Numbered from the stretch's first letter, positions 54,629 through 64,000 are shown. The stretch: DNA of 64,000 nucleotides from Qipengyuania sp. JC766 (GCF_040717445.1 NZ_JBFEFL010000001.1:558001-622000), one strand, 5' to 3'. Notes: a model not told the origin generated them from the letters alone. Made by a program: numbers and translations.

Positions 54629-54651
54629 CACAGTGTGATATCCCGCGAACC

Positions 54652-55629
54652 ATGTCAGAGGCGCCTGCCACCAGTCCTGCGATCGCCAGTCCGATCGAAA
54701 CGATCCTGCGGGACGAGCTGGCGCATGGCGACCGCGCGCTGGGGTCGATCGGTCCCATCCTCGGCCACCTGGTCGTCAACGAAGAGAACGGACAGTTCAA
54801 CGACGCGATCGTCGCGTCAGTCCGGGGCATGATCTTCGACCTCGCGCGCCAGGCGCTGTTCGCTTACGCCGGGGCAGCGAAGCTGGACGATCCGGCGGCC
54901 TATGTGGATGCGGCGATCGACGGGCTGGGCGGCCAGATGCTGACCGACATGCCGCTCCTCGCCCATTGCCATTCGCTGGCGATCGAGACGAGGCTGGCGG
55001 AAAGGCTCCAGCGTCGCAGCGGGCTGGAACCGGTGCTTTCTCCCTATATCCAGAACGCGGTCGCTTCCAGCGACGCGGAGACCAGCGGCCTTGCAATGCG
55101 TGTTCTCGCGGCGCAGGCGCGGTTTTTCCGGCACCAGTCGCGGATGCACCTGCCCCTCGGCGAATTGCCGGTGGAACTGTTCGAACTGGTGCTGGTCCAC
55201 TGGCGCGATTTCCTGCCCGACGATGCAGGGGAGGGGGCCCGGGACGCGGAGCAGGCCCTGCGCGACCTTCGCCACGAACATCCGGCGCGGCTGCTGCTGA
55301 TCGAGAAACTGCTGGCTACCAATCCGCAGGATCGGCGAGGGGCGCTCTCGATCGGCCACGCCGGGCTCGCGACGTTCATTACCGCGCTTGCCGGGGCCAC
55401 CCGGCAGGACAGGGCGCTGGTGATGCAGTGCAGCAGCGAGCAGCATCTCGGCCGGTTCGTGCTTTCCCTGCGCGCCGCCGGGCTGGCACCGCAAGAGATC
55501 GAGAACCAGTTCCAGTATCTCCATCCGGAAATCGAATTGCCGGACGGCCTGGCCACGCTGCGCCCGGACCGCGCCGCGCAGATGTTGCATGCAGGCGCAA
55601 GCGCCGCGGACACGACCGGCCATGCATGA
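54652..55629 (+). CDS. helical protein, possibly DUF2336 family
   Basis: 325 aa, largely alpha-helical and soluble, without signal or TM segments. It has repeated helix pairs such as LAHCHSLAIETRLAERLQRR, VLSPYIQNAVAS and GLATFITALAGA, and resembles the HEAT-like DUF2336 proteins of alphaproteobacteria. That assignment is by overall pattern only. It overlaps the kinase gene by 8 bases, so the two are probably co-translated and may work together. Confidence 0.55.
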   Translation: MSEAPATSPAIASPIETILRDELAHGDRALGSIGPILGHLVVNEENGQFNDAIVASVRGMIFDLARQALFAYAGAAKLDDPAAYVDAAIDGLGGQMLTDMPLLAHCHSLAIETRLAERLQRRSGLEPVLSPYIQNAVASSDAETSGLAMRVLAAQARFFRHQSRMHLPLGELPVELFELVLVHWRDFLPDDAGEGARDAEQALRDLRHEHPARLLLIEKLLATNPQDRRGALSIGHAGLATFITALAGATRQDRALVMQCSSEQHLGRFVLSLRAAGLAPQEIENQFQYLHPEIELPDGLATLRPDRAAQMLHAGASAADTTGHA

Positions 55630-57010
55630 ACGCGTGACACCGGCCGGGCCGCGCGCGCTGGGCGATGCGCAGGGCCGCCTCCTGGAGGCCGACGAGAGGA
55701 TCGCCAACCTGCAGACGAATGCTGGCGGAGACGTTCCTGGACCTTGCACCATTCCCGCGATCCGGGATGTGCTGCTGACGGTCGCGTCTTCCGGGCGCAC
55801 GGTGCGGCGGCGGCTCGCTGCCCATGACGGCAGCGGCTTCGTATCCTTCCGGGTCGTGGCGAGGCCGGCGGACGAGGACGGCCGGATCGCCATCGAGACG
55901 ACCGACTGGGTCGTGGAAACGCCGGAGCAGGCGAACGAGCGCGAGGACGAGAAGCGCCGGCTCGCCGCGACGCGCGCGGGCGCCGAGATTGCCCTGCTGC
56001 TGGATAGCGAACAGCGGATCCTCGAATGCGAAACGCGCTCTCCCGACGCGGCCGAGGCGGTGGAAGCCATGCGCGAAGGGCGCGGGCAACCCTGGACCGG
56101 TTTCGTGGACCTGGCCGACAAGCCCGGCACGGCCGCGCTCCACTGGCGCTTGCTGGACGGCGCACGCTGCCGCCTGGCCGGATCGGAGAGAAGCTGGGAA
56201 GCGCGGATCTTCCCGCGTGGTGCGGGCGAGGACGACGCGGCAGGCTTCGAACTCTACCTCGTCGCACAGACGGCCGTGTCGACGCTCCCGGTCGCGACCG
56301 GCAATGCAGGCACCCTGGCAAATGCGGAAACCGCGACGGAATCGGCGTCGATCGGGCGCGACGTATCGCCCGTCCTGCGCCAGCCGATCACGCGCATCAT
56401 CGCCAATGCGGAGACGATCCGGACCAAGCTCGCCGGGCCTCTGCCGGACCAGTACAGCGCCTACGCCGCGGACATAACCGCCGCAGCGCGGCATCTCCTG
56501 TCGCTGGTGGACGACCTTGCCGACCTCGAAATCGTCGAGGCGGAGGATTTCCGAACCAGTGCCGATGCGATCGATCTGGCCGAAGTGGCGAAACAGGCGG
56601 TCGGCATTCTCGCCGTCAGGGCGCAGGAGAAATCCATCGCGCTTGATCTCGCAGGTGAATCGGCCGTGCCGGTGACGGCCGAGTTCCGGCGCGCCTTGCA
56701 GATCCTGCTGAACCTGATCGGCAATGCCATCCGCTATTCGCCGGAAGGCTCGACCGTCCGGGTTGAAACCGGAAGCGGTGATTGCCTTGGCCGTGTGGCG
56801 GTCATCGACGAAGGGGCCGGCATCGCGGAAGAAGACCGCGAGGCCGTTTTCCGGAAGTTCGAAAGGCTCGGCCGGACCGGCGATGGCGGGTCTGGGCTCG
56901 GTCTCTATATCTCGCGCCGGCTTGCCCGGGCGATGGGCGGCGACCTGGTGGTCGAAGCGGCACCGGGTGGCGGCGCGCGCTTCGAACTCACATTGCCGCA
57001 GGAAGCCTGA
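55622..57010 (+). CDS. sensor histidine kinase-like protein with Pro in place of the H-box His
   Basis: 462 aa from ATG 55622. No TM helix is visible. The first 230 residues look like two PAS-type modules. The dimerisation region reads VSPVLRQPITRIIANAETI. Aligned with the usual SHELRTPL, the His position is Pro250 (codon CCC, checked in the DNA). The ATP-binding domain looks intact: N box LNLIGNAIRYSPEG, G1 DEGAGIAEED and G2 GGSGLGLYISRRLA. It may bind ATP without autophosphorylating on His, like the Tyr-bearing DivL of Caulobacter. Confidence 0.75.
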   Translation: MHERVTPAGPRALGDAQGRLLEADERIANLQTNAGGDVPGPCTIPAIRDVLLTVASSGRTVRRRLAAHDGSGFVSFRVVARPADEDGRIAIETTDWVVETPEQANEREDEKRRLAATRAGAEIALLLDSEQRILECETRSPDAAEAVEAMREGRGQPWTGFVDLADKPGTAALHWRLLDGARCRLAGSERSWEARIFPRGAGEDDAAGFELYLVAQTAVSTLPVATGNAGTLANAETATESASIGRDVSPVLRQPITRIIANAETIRTKLAGPLPDQYSAYAADITAAARHLLSLVDDLADLEIVEAEDFRTSADAIDLAEVAKQAVGILAVRAQEKSIALDLAGESAVPVTAEFRRALQILLNLIGNAIRYSPEGSTVRVETGSGDCLGRVAVIDEGAGIAEEDREAVFRKFERLGRTGDGGSGLGLYISRRLARAMGGDLVVEAAPGGGARFELTLPQEA

Positions 57011-57017
57011 CGGCCCC

Positions 57018-58304
57018 TCAGCGTTCCGAAACGGGCACGTAATCGCGCTGCGTCGGACCGGTGTAGAGCTGGCGCGGCCGACCGATGACCTGCGCGGGAT
57101 CGGAAATCATCTCGTTCCACTGCGCGACCCAGCCCACCGTGCGCGCGAGCGCGAACAGGGCGGTGAACATGGTGGTCGGGAAGCCGATCGCCGACAGGAT
57201 GATGCCGGAATAGAAATCGACGTTCGGGAACAGCTTCTTCTCGATGAAATAGTCGTCGTTCAACGCCATTTCCTCAAGGCGAAGCGCCGTCTCGAACACG
57301 GGATCGTCGACCTTCAGCGCTTCGAACACTTCGCGCACGGTCTTCTGCATCACGGTCGCGCGCGGGTCGTAGTTCTTGTACACGCGGTGGCCGAAGCCCA
57401 TCAGGCGGAACGGATCGTTCTTGTCCTTGGCCCGCTCGATGTAGTGCGGGATCTTGTCCGGCGTGCCGATCTCGCGCAGCATGTTGAGCGCCGCTTCGTT
57501 GGCGCCGCCATGCGCGGGGCCCCAGAGGCAGGCAATGCCGGCGGAAATGCAGGCGAACGGGTTGGCGCCAGAAGACCCGGCCAGGCGCACCGTGGAGGTC
57601 GAGGCGTTCTGTTCGTGGTCGGCATGGAGGATGAAGATCCGGTCCATCGCCTTTTCGACTTCCGGGATGACTTCATACGGTTCGGCCGGGACGCCGAAAG
57701 TCATGCGCAGGAAATTGCCGGTGTAGCTGAGCGAATTGTCGGGCTGCATGAATGGCTGCCCGATCGAGTACTTGTACGCCATCGCCGCGATGGTCGGCAT
57801 CTTGGCGATCAGCCGATGGCTGGAAATCTTGCGATGTTCCGGGTCCGCGATGTCGGTGCTGTCATGGTAGAAGGCCGACAGCGCGCCGACCACGCCGCAC
57901 ATGATCGCCATCGGGTGCGCGTCGCGGCGGAAACCGCGATAGAACGTCATCAGCTGCTCGTGCAGCATGGTGTGGCGCGTGATGGTGTAGGAGAACTCGT
58001 CCAGCTCGGTCGCCGAGGGCAATTCGCCGTTCAGCAGCAGGTAGCTGACTTCCATGAAGCTGGAATGTTCGGCCAGCTGGCCGATCGGATAGCCGCGGTG
58101 AAGCAGCACGCCTTCCTCGCCGTCGATGAACGTCAGCGCGCTTTCGCAGCTGGCGGTCGACTTGAAGCCGGGATCGTAGGTGAACCGGTTGGTGGTGCCG
58201 TAGAACTTGCGGATATCGACGACTTCCGGTCCGCAGGTCCCTTCCAGAATGGGGAATTCCTGGGTGTCGCCGGCAATCTCCAGCTTTGCGGTAGTATCCG
58301 ACAT
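57018..58304 (-). CDS. gltA: citrate synthase
   Basis: 428 aa. ATG at 58304 has GGAG 8 bases upstream. Catalytic residues are His265 ([10 protein letters not shown]), His306 ([14 protein letters not shown]) and the Asp in NVDFYSG near 363. [12 protein letters not shown] is the family signature. It belongs to the type II, NADH-sensitive-like proteobacterial form by length. It makes citrate from oxaloacetate and acetyl-CoA. gltX follows upstream on the same strand 13 bases away. Confidence 0.96.
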   Translation of the reverse strand: MSDTTAKLEIAGDTQEFPILEGTCGPEVVDIRKFYGTTNRFTYDPGFKSTASCESALTFIDGEEGVLLHRGYPIGQLAEHSSFMEVSYLLLNGELPSATELDEFSYTITRHTMLHEQLMTFYRGFRRDAHPMAIMCGVVGALSAFYHDSTDIADPEHRKISSHRLIAKMPTIAAMAYKYSIGQPFMQPDNSLSYTGNFLRMTFGVPAEPYEVIPEVEKAMDRIFILHADHEQNASTSTVRLAGSSGANPFACISAGIACLWGPAHGGANEAALNMLREIGTPDKIPHYIERAKDKNDPFRLMGFGHRVYKNYDPRATVMQKTVREVFEALKVDDPVFETALRLEEMALNDDYFIEKKLFPNVDFYSGIILSAIGFPTTMFTALFALARTVGWVAQWNEMISDPAQVIGRPRQLYTGPTQRDYVPVSER

Positions 58305-58317
58305 CGGGGTCTCCTGC

Positions 58318-59733
58318 TTAGGTCTCGTTGTTGGTTCCGGCCGCCTGCGCGTCGATCCGCGCCAGCGATTCCTCTCGTCCGAGAAGGACCAGAACATCGA
58401 AAATTCCGGGGGACTGGGTGGTCCCCGTCAAGGCCGCGCGCATCGGCTGCGCGAGCTTGCCGAGCCCCAGTTCGAGCTGTTCGGCAAGCGATTTGGTAGT
58501 GGCTTCGAGCGCCTCCGATGTCCAGTCGTTTTCCGCGTGCAGCGCGGCGGAGACCTCAGACAGCCGGGCGCGGCCATCCTCGTCGAGCAGGGCGGCGGCT
58601 TTGTCGGTCATTGCCAGCGGCCGCTCGGCGAACAGGAAGGCGGCGCCTTCGGCAAGTTCGTTCAGGTCCTTCGCCCGTTCCTTGAGGACCGGCATTGCCC
58701 GTTCGAGCAACGATTCATCCGCCCCGGCACCGATTTTCGCAGCGACCAGCTGCGCCAGCCGGGCATCGTCCGCTTCGCGCAGATAGTGGCCGTTGAGGTT
58801 GAGCAGCTTCTTGGAATCGAAGCGCGACGGGCTCTTGCCGACGCCTTCGAGCGTGAACAGCTCGATCGCTTCCTCGCGCGTGATCTCTTCCCGGTCGCCG
58901 TGCCCCCAGCCGAGGCGCAGCAGGTAATTGAACAGCGCTTCGGGCAGAATGCCCATCTCGTCGCGATAGGTTTCCGCGCCGGGCGCGCCATGGCGCTTGG
59001 AAAACTTGGCCCCGTCGCTGCCGTGGATGAGCGGGACGTGGGCATAGACCGGTTCCGGCCAGTCCATCGCGCGATAGATCGGCAGCTGGCGGAAGGCGTT
59101 GTTGAGGTGATCGTCGCCGCGAATGACGTGGGTCACGCCCATGTCGTGATCGTCCACCACCACGGCCAGCATGTAGGTCGGCGTGCCGTCCGCGCGCAGG
59201 ATGATGTAATCGTCGATCTCGGCATTGGCGACGCGGACGCTGCCCTGCACCGCGTCCTCGATCGTGGTCTCGCCGTCCTGCGGCGTCTTCAGCCGGATCG
59301 TGTAGGGCACGCCCTCGGGCGCTTCGGCCGGATCGCGGTCGCGCCAGCGCCCGTCATAGCGCATCGGCTGCTTGGCTGCGCGCTGTTCTGCGCGCATCGC
59401 CTCCAGCTCTTCCGGCGTGGCGAAGCATTTGTAGGCATTGCCCGTCTCGAGCAGCGCGTGCGCGACTTTGGCGTGGCGCGCGGCGCGTTCGGACTGGAAC
59501 ACCGGGTCCTCGTCGAAGTCGAGGCCGAGCCAGGACAGGCCGTCGAGGATCGCGTCGATTGCGTCCTGCGTCGACCGCTTCTGGTCCGTATCCTCGATCC
59601 GGAGCAGCGCCTTGCCGCCGTGATGGCGCGCGAACAGCCAGTTGAACAGCGCGGTGCGGGCGCCTCCGATATGCAGGAATCCGGTCGGGGACGGCGCGAA
59701 ACGTGTCACCACCTGTCCGGTTTCACTTGCCAT
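58318..59733 (-). CDS. gltX: glutamyl-tRNA synthetase
   Basis: 471 aa from ATG 59733; in-frame GTG and TTG codons further upstream are less likely. The class I signatures are [15 protein letters not shown] (HIGH-type at 21-24) and KFSKRHG (KMSKS-type). It charges tRNA-Glu; in alphaproteobacteria such enzymes may also charge tRNA-Gln for the amidotransferase route. It is divergent from comEC with only 29 bases between starts. Confidence 0.96.
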   Translation of the reverse strand: MASETGQVVTRFAPSPTGFLHIGGARTALFNWLFARHHGGKALLRIEDTDQKRSTQDAIDAILDGLSWLGLDFDEDPVFQSERAARHAKVAHALLETGNAYKCFATPEELEAMRAEQRAAKQPMRYDGRWRDRDPAEAPEGVPYTIRLKTPQDGETTIEDAVQGSVRVANAEIDDYIILRADGTPTYMLAVVVDDHDMGVTHVIRGDDHLNNAFRQLPIYRAMDWPEPVYAHVPLIHGSDGAKFSKRHGAPGAETYRDEMGILPEALFNYLLRLGWGHGDREEITREEAIELFTLEGVGKSPSRFDSKKLLNLNGHYLREADDARLAQLVAAKIGAGADESLLERAMPVLKERAKDLNELAEGAAFLFAERPLAMTDKAAALLDEDGRARLSEVSAALHAENDWTSEALEATTKSLAEQLELGLGKLAQPMRAALTGTTQSPGIFDVLVLLGREESLARIDAQAAGTNNET

Positions 59734-59762
59734 TGATTGCACGTTCCTTTTCAAATCTCGTC

Positions 59763-61955
59763 ATGCCCGGCAGCGAGACATTCGGCGTGCCCTTCGGGGG
59801 ACCCGGCGAGGGGGCGGGGGGTGCCGATGCTGCGGTGCAGCGTCCTTGGCGAAGCAGGCTCCACTTGTCCAGTATCGCCGACAGGGCCGAAGCGTTCCTG
59901 GACCGGGCGGGATTCGATCGCGCGCCCTGGCTGACGGTCGCTTTTGCGGGAGGAATCGCGCTCTGGTTCACCCTGGCCGCCCCTTGGCAATGGTGTGCGG
60001 CGATCGGCGCGTGCCTGCTGCTGGCGCTCGGCGCTTTCGCAGTCTGGCGCGACCGGCCGGGCCGGGTCGAACTGCAGAAGGCGGTAATCGCCCTGCCGGT
60101 GATGGTCGCGCTGGGGATCGGCGTGGTCTGGGCCCGGTCGGAACTGGTCGGGGCCGAGGCGATCGACGGCCCGCGGGTGGAGCGGTTCGATGCGCGGATA
60201 CTGGAGCGCGAGGAGCAGCCGGCGCAGGACCGGATCAGGCTGGTCCTCGCCATGCACGATTCCGAGGCGGGGGAGGCGCGCAAGGTGCGGGTCAACGTTC
60301 CGCTGGCCATGGCTGCGCCGGGCCTGCGCGAAGGTGTCGTCATTCGCCTGCGGGCGCGCCTTATGCCGCCGGCGCCGCCCATGCTCCCGGGCTCCTACGA
60401 TTTCGCCCGGCGGGCCTGGTTCGAAGGTCTGGCCGCGACCGGCGCCGCCATCGGAAAGATCGAGATCGTGGAGGGGGCAGGCGCGGCGGACGGGCTGGCG
60501 CAAGTGCAGCGGTACCTGGCGAGCCATGTCCGCTCGCAGCTTGGCGCGTCGCCCGGCACCATCGCGGCGGCTTTCGCGAGCGGCGACCGGGGCGCGATAT
60601 CCGAGGCGGACGAGGAAGCGATGCGCGATGCCGGGCTGACGCACCTGCTTTCCATCAGCGGGCTGCATGTGAGCGCGGTGATAGCGGCGGCCTATCTGCT
60701 GGCGCTGAAGCTGCTTGCGCTGTGGCCCTGGCTCGCCCTGCGGGTCCGCCTGCCGTTGATGGCGGCGGCGATCGGCGCGCTCGCAGGTGTCGGCTACACC
60801 TTGCTGACGGGCGCGGAAGTACCGACGGTGCGCAGCTGCGTCGGGGCCCTGCTGGTCCTGATCGCGCTCGCCATGGGGCGCGAGGCGCTGTCGATGCGCA
60901 TGGTCGCGGTGGCTGCCTTCATCATCCTGCTGGTCTGGCCCGAGACGCTGGTCGGCCCGAGCTTCCAGCTGAGCTTTTCCGCCGTTCTGGCGATCGTGGC
61001 GCTTCACAACAGCGCGCCGGTCAAGGCGTTCTTGGCGCCACGCGAGGAAGGCTGGCTGGCATCGACCGGGCGCAAGGCGGTGATGCTGCTGGTGACGGGG
61101 CTGGTGATCGAGATTGCGCTGATGCCGATCGTCCTGTCGCATTTCCACCGGGCCGGCGTGTACGGCGCCTTCGCCAATGTCTTCGCGATCCCGCTGGTCA
61201 CTTTCGGCTCCATGCCGCTGATCGCGCTGGCGCTGTTCGCAGACCTCGTGGGGCTGGGCGCGCCGTTCTGGTGGCTGGCGGGCAAGTCGCTCGACCTGCT
61301 GCTGGCGATCGCGCACTGGACGGCCGACCAGCCGGGCTCGGTCAAGCTGATGCCGGACATGGGGCGCGGCCTGCTGATGCTGTTCGTCGCGGGCGGGTTG
61401 TGGCTGGCACTGTGGAAGGGGAGGGCGCGGTTGCTCGGGCTCGTTCCGGCGGGCCTCGCGGCCATGCTTTACGCGCTGAAGCCTGCACCGGACCTGCTGA
61501 TCTCAAACGACGGACGGCATGTCGGAATCGCGGGCGAGGGCGAGCGGCTGCTGATGCTGCGCGACACGCGCAGCGACTATGCGAAGGACAATTTCAACGA
61601 ACTCGCGGGTCTCGACGGCGAGCCGGTTCCGCTGGCCGAATGGGAGAATGCCGAGTGCAGTCCGGATTTCTGCGTCATCACGCTCGAGCGAGCCGGGCGA
61701 AGCTGGTCGATCCTGATGGCGCGCAGCCGCAACATCATCGAGGAACGGGCACTGGCGGCGGCGTGCGAGCGGGCCGATATCGTGGTGGCGGACCGCTGGC
61801 TGCCGCGCTCCTGCCGTCCGCGCTGGCTCAAGGCCGACCGCAAGATGCTGGCGGAGGAGGGCGGCCTCGCGATCGACCTGTCGACGCCGTCATACTCCGC
61901 CGTTGCCGACACGCAGGGCGCGCATGGATGGTGGCGCGGCGAAAGCTTCCGCTGA
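59763..61955 (+). CDS. comEC: ComEC/Rec2-type membrane protein without a beta-lactamase domain motif
   Basis: 730 aa from ATG 59763, with no clear ribosome site. An N-terminal hydrophobic pair and OB-like DUF4131 region are followed by the competence domain with HLLSISGLHVS at 294-304 and about eight TM helices. The C-terminal 200 residues lack HxHxDH, so the nuclease-like metallo-beta-lactamase domain is degenerate or replaced. It is a predicted DNA-uptake channel in the inner membrane; other competence genes are not in the window. Confidence 0.9.
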   Translation: MPGSETFGVPFGGPGEGAGGADAAVQRPWRSRLHLSSIADRAEAFLDRAGFDRAPWLTVAFAGGIALWFTLAAPWQWCAAIGACLLLALGAFAVWRDRPGRVELQKAVIALPVMVALGIGVVWARSELVGAEAIDGPRVERFDARILEREEQPAQDRIRLVLAMHDSEAGEARKVRVNVPLAMAAPGLREGVVIRLRARLMPPAPPMLPGSYDFARRAWFEGLAATGAAIGKIEIVEGAGAADGLAQVQRYLASHVRSQLGASPGTIAAAFASGDRGAISEADEEAMRDAGLTHLLSISGLHVSAVIAAAYLLALKLLALWPWLALRVRLPLMAAAIGALAGVGYTLLTGAEVPTVRSCVGALLVLIALAMGREALSMRMVAVAAFIILLVWPETLVGPSFQLSFSAVLAIVALHNSAPVKAFLAPREEGWLASTGRKAVMLLVTGLVIEIALMPIVLSHFHRAGVYGAFANVFAIPLVTFGSMPLIALALFADLVGLGAPFWWLAGKSLDLLLAIAHWTADQPGSVKLMPDMGRGLLMLFVAGGLWLALWKGRARLLGLVPAGLAAMLYALKPAPDLLISNDGRHVGIAGEGERLLMLRDTRSDYAKDNFNELAGLDGEPVPLAEWENAECSPDFCVITLERAGRSWSILMARSRNIIEERALAAACERADIVVADRWLPRSCRPRWLKADRKMLAEEGGLAIDLSTPSYSAVADTQGAHGWWRGESFR

Positions 61956-61983
61956 CCGCCGCGCCGACCGTCATCCGGCCGCG

Positions 61984-62679
61984 TCAGTGATAGCGGCGCA
62001 GCAGGCCTGCGAGCTTGCCCTGCACCTGCACCTGGCCCGGGTGGTAGACCTGCGGCTCGTAGCTCGAATTCGCCGGATCGAGGCGGATATTCCCGCCGTC
62101 GCGGCGCAAATACTTGAGCGTCGCTTCCTCGTTCTCGACCAGGGCGACGACGATCTCGCCGTCCCGCGCGGTGTCGGTCCGCTTCACGAGCGCATAATCG
62201 CCATCGAAGATGCCCGCTTCGATCATCGAGTCACCCGACACCTCGAGCGCGTAGTGATCGCCCGGACCGAGCAGCGCCGCGGGGACCGGCAGGCTCGACT
62301 GGCCTTCGATCGCCTCGATTGGCGCACCGGCGGCGATGCGGCCGTGCAGCGGGATCTCGATCACGTCGTTCGCCGGTTGCGGCATGCGCGCCGGCGGCGT
62401 GGTCGCCCGGTCCACCGCGTCCGATGCCGTGTCGTTGGCGGCGACGGTCTTCGTCCCGGTCACGTTTTCCGGCTGCTTGAGGATTTCCAGCGCGCGGGCC
62501 CGGTTGGGCAGGCGACGGATAAAGCCGCGCTCTTCCAAGGCGGAAATCAGCCGGTGAACGCCGGACTTGCTCTTGAGGTCGAGCGCTTCCTTCATTTCCT
62601 CGAACGAGGGGGAAATGCCGGTCTCTTCCAGCCGCTGCTGGATAAAACGGATGAGCTCGTGCTGCTTTGCCGTCAACAT
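61984..62679 (-). CDS. lexA: LexA repressor of the SOS response
   Basis: 231 aa from ATG 62679. The N-terminal winged helix has [22 protein letters not shown]. The self-cleavage site is Ala117-Gly118 in RIAAGAP, and the serine-lysine dyad is Ser151 (SGDSMIEAG) and Lys166 (DYALVKRTD). The linker between domains is longer than in E. coli, as in other alphaproteobacteria. Its own promoter region carries an SOS box, so it is autoregulated. Confidence 0.97.
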   Translation of the reverse strand: MLTAKQHELIRFIQQRLEETGISPSFEEMKEALDLKSKSGVHRLISALEERGFIRRLPNRARALEILKQPENVTGTKTVAANDTASDAVDRATTPPARMPQPANDVIEIPLHGRIAAGAPIEAIEGQSSLPVPAALLGPGDHYALEVSGDSMIEAGIFDGDYALVKRTDTARDGEIVVALVENEEATLKYLRRDGGNIRLDPANSSYEPQVYHPGQVQVQGKLAGLLRRYH

Positions 62680-62726
62680 GGGGCCCTTGGCTCCTTGATT
62701 GCCTTTACGATCCATCCGCAAACCGC

Positions 62727-62741
62727 GAACGAATGCAGAAC
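62727..62741 (-). promoter_or_regulatory. SOS box GTTC-N7-GTTC upstream of lexA
   Basis: On the minus strand GTTCTGCATTCGTTC is a perfect match to the alphaproteobacterial LexA operator GTTC-N7-GTTC (plus strand GAAC-N7-GAAC). It lies 48 bases before the lexA start, fitting autoregulation. Confidence 0.85.
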
Positions 62742-62817
62742 AATTAGGCAACCAATTCGGTTAGGTCAAGCGTTTCCGCCATTCCGGGGTGGATAGTGCG
62801 GAACAGGCGTTCCCCTT

Positions 62818-63303
62818 TCATCCCGCCGGCGCATCGTCCGCAATCCACGATCCGGACTTGCCGCCATGCTTTTCGAACAGCCTTATGGCCTCGATGGTCA
62901 TGGACCGGTCGATCGCCTTTGCCATGTCGTAGATCGTCAGCAGCGCGACCGAGACAGCGGTCATCGCTTCCATTTCCACGCCCGTGCGCCCGGTCAGCGC
63001 GGCGGTGGCGGTGACCGCGATCGCTCCGTCCTCGAACGCGAAGTCGACCGTTACGCTGTCCAGTGCGAGCGGGTGGCACAGCGGGATCAAGTCGCCGGTC
63101 TTCTTGGCCGCCATGATCCCTGCGATGCGCGCCGTGGCGAGGACGTCCCCCTTTGCGGTATTGCCGTCGCGGATGGCGGCGAGCGCCGCCTCCGACATCC
63201 GGATGCGACCGCCGGCGACGGCGCGCCTTCCGGTCGCAGGCTTGCCGCCGATATCGACCATCCGGGCCGCGCCCGATTCGTCTAGGTGAGTCAGGTCAGG
63301 CAT
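62818..63303 (-). CDS. moaC: cyclic pyranopterin monophosphate synthase
   Basis: 161 aa from ATG 63303 ([20 protein letters not shown]). Conserved motifs are [15 protein letters not shown] (65-79) and [13 protein letters not shown] (108-120), with DMAKAIDR near 127-133. It completes the first step of molybdopterin synthesis. moeA, which often follows moaC before lexA in alphaproteobacteria, is absent here: only 138 bases separate moaC from the lexA start. Confidence 0.95.
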   Translation of the reverse strand: MPDLTHLDESGAARMVDIGGKPATGRRAVAGGRIRMSEAALAAIRDGNTAKGDVLATARIAGIMAAKKTGDLIPLCHPLALDSVTVDFAFEDGAIAVTATAALTGRTGVEMEAMTAVSVALLTIYDMAKAIDRSMTIEAIRLFEKHGGKSGSWIADDAPAG

Positions 63304-63415
63304 AGCGAAGCTGAACCAAGTTGACGGAGTTGACACAGTCCTGATGGCAAAACCCGACGGCCGTGAAGGGCCGGAATTGCGGCGGGCAGACGGGACGGGG
63401 CAGGGGCTTGCTCAT
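63296..63415 (-). CDS. possible 39-aa leader ORF between trpC and moaC
   Basis: ATG at 63415 (minus) has AGGA 7 bases upstream, and the ORF ends in a TGA that overlaps the moaC start by 8 bases. The product starts [20 protein letters not shown] and has three Cys. No family recognised. The good ribosome site and the overlap suggest translational coupling to moaC, but an ORF this short could be chance. Confidence 0.35.
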   Translation of the reverse strand: MSKPLPRPVCPPQFRPFTAVGFCHQDCVNSVNLVQLRYA

Positions 63416-63453
63416 GGATTGATCCTGACAGCTTCGCGCCCTGTAGGACAGGC

Positions 63454-64000
63454 CTATCCGTTCAGCAGGTCGCGGGTCGCCTGTGCGACATCGTCCTGCC
63501 GCATCAGGCTTTCGCCGACGAGGAAGCAGCGGATGCCGCTCCGGCTCAAGCGCTCGCAGTCGGCGTGGCTTGCGATCCCGCTTTCCCCGACCAGCATGGC
63601 GTCCTCGGGCGCACGCGCGGCCAGCCGTTCGCTTGTGCCCAGATCGGTCTCGAAACTACGCAGGTCGCGATTGTTGATGCCGATGAGGCGCGATTTGAGA
63701 CGCGCGGCGCGCTCCAGCTCCGCCTCGTCATGCACTTCGACCAGCACGTCCATGCCGCGCTCCAGCGCCGCCGCCTCGAATTCGGCCAGTTCGCCATCGG
63801 ACAGTGCCGCCACGATCAGCAGGACCGCGTCCGCGCCCAGCGCGCGCGATTCCGCGATTTGCCAGGCATCGACCATGAAATCCTTGCGCAGGACCGGCAG
63901 GGCGCAGCTCTTGCGCGCTTCGATCAGGTAATCGTCATGACCCTGGAAATAGGGTTCGTCGGTCAGGACGGAGAGGCACGACGCACCGCCATCGGCATAA
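63454..64000 (-). CDS. trpC: indole-3-glycerol phosphate synthase (5' end outside window)
   Basis: About 181 C-terminal codons are present; the start lies beyond base 64000. The visible part has [36 protein letters not shown] with the catalytic Lys, [27 protein letters not shown] and [15 protein letters not shown], all family signatures of the TIM-barrel enzyme. It closes the indole ring in tryptophan synthesis. moaC follows 150 bases downstream on the same strand. Confidence 0.96.
   Translation of the reverse strand, partial: YADGGASCLSVLTDEPYFQGHDDYLIEARKSCALPVLRKDFMVDAWQIAESRALGADAVLLIVAALSDGELAEFEAAALERGMDVLVEVHDEAELERAARLKSRLIGINNRDLRSFETDLGTSERLAARAPEDAMLVGESGIASHADCERLSRSGIRCFLVGESLMRQDDVAQATRDLLNG

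Noticed and set aside
54164-54631. N-terminal extension of the coiled-coil protein by 156 residues
   Set aside because: The extension is Ser/Arg-rich antisense sequence of the Hpt-like gene and would place the start beyond the CtrA box; ATG at 54163 has a better ribosome site.
1-64000. tRNA, rRNA, insertion sequence, prophage or CRISPR array
   Set aside because: I read the gaps between genes and saw no cloverleaf-like sequence with CCA-type end, no transposase or integrase motif, and no repeat array.

Overview
The window is high-GC DNA with tightly packed genes, frequent ATGA, GTGA and TGATG start/stop overlaps, and clearly alphaproteobacterial gene orders. The nuoA-N operon runs into birA-coaX-rnj, and there is a trpC-moaC-lexA-comEC-gltX-gltA block. 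Together with an exosortase A (XrtA) exopolysaccharide locus and a DUF1467 gene, this suggests the order Sphingomonadales, probably Erythrobacteraceae. That placement is inference from gene content and order; no database search was run.

Layout. (1) 1-13142 is a plus-strand XrtA/PEP-CTERM-associated exopolysaccharide operon: the tail of a PLP-dependent decarboxylase, export lipoprotein, chain-length protein, tyrosine autokinase, outer-membrane barrel, locus ATPase, deacetylase, FemAB-like protein, glycosyltransferase, XrtA fused to an EpsI domain, and an asparagine-synthase-type amidotransferase. (2) 13146-17329 holds zapE, a thioesterase and sdhB on the minus strand, an SDR on the plus strand and a haloalkane dehalogenase on the minus strand. 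(3) 17504-20308 is rne (RNase E), followed by the divergent amidase, PBP1a and prfB. (4) 25457-32047 is mixed metabolism: a lipoprotein-like methyltransferase, a nitronate monooxygenase-family protein, a D-2-hydroxyacid dehydrogenase, an SH3-like protein, a thiolase and a coniferyl aldehyde dehydrogenase-like enzyme. (5) 32175-48110 encodes the 14 subunits of respiratory complex I with seven extra small membrane ORFs woven between nuoD and nuoH. It is followed in the same direction by birA, coaX, rnj and a DUF1467 gene. (6) 51557-57010 holds a large two-TM coiled-coil protein with TipN-like architecture, and divergently an Hpt-like protein, a helical protein and a sensor kinase. (7) 57018-64000 is gltA, gltX, comEC (plus strand), lexA, moaC and partial trpC.

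The most unusual region is number 6. A perfect CtrA-type box (TTAA-N7-TTAAC) lies between the coiled-coil gene and the Hpt-like gene. The Hpt-like protein has Gln where the phospho-accepting His should be. The kinase has Pro at the His position of its H-box while keeping an intact-looking ATP-binding domain. This is a candidate cell-cycle or polarity module built from non-canonical phosphorelay parts. Second in interest is the set of seven translationally coupled small ORFs in the nuo operon, six of which look like two-helix hairpins. Sites I could identify include an SOS box GAAC-N7-GAAC before lexA, terminator-like hairpins with U6 tracts just upstream of rne and of sdhB, and nested palindromes before nuoA.

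I saw no tRNA, rRNA, CRISPR array, insertion sequence or phage gene. Both ends of the window cut a gene.
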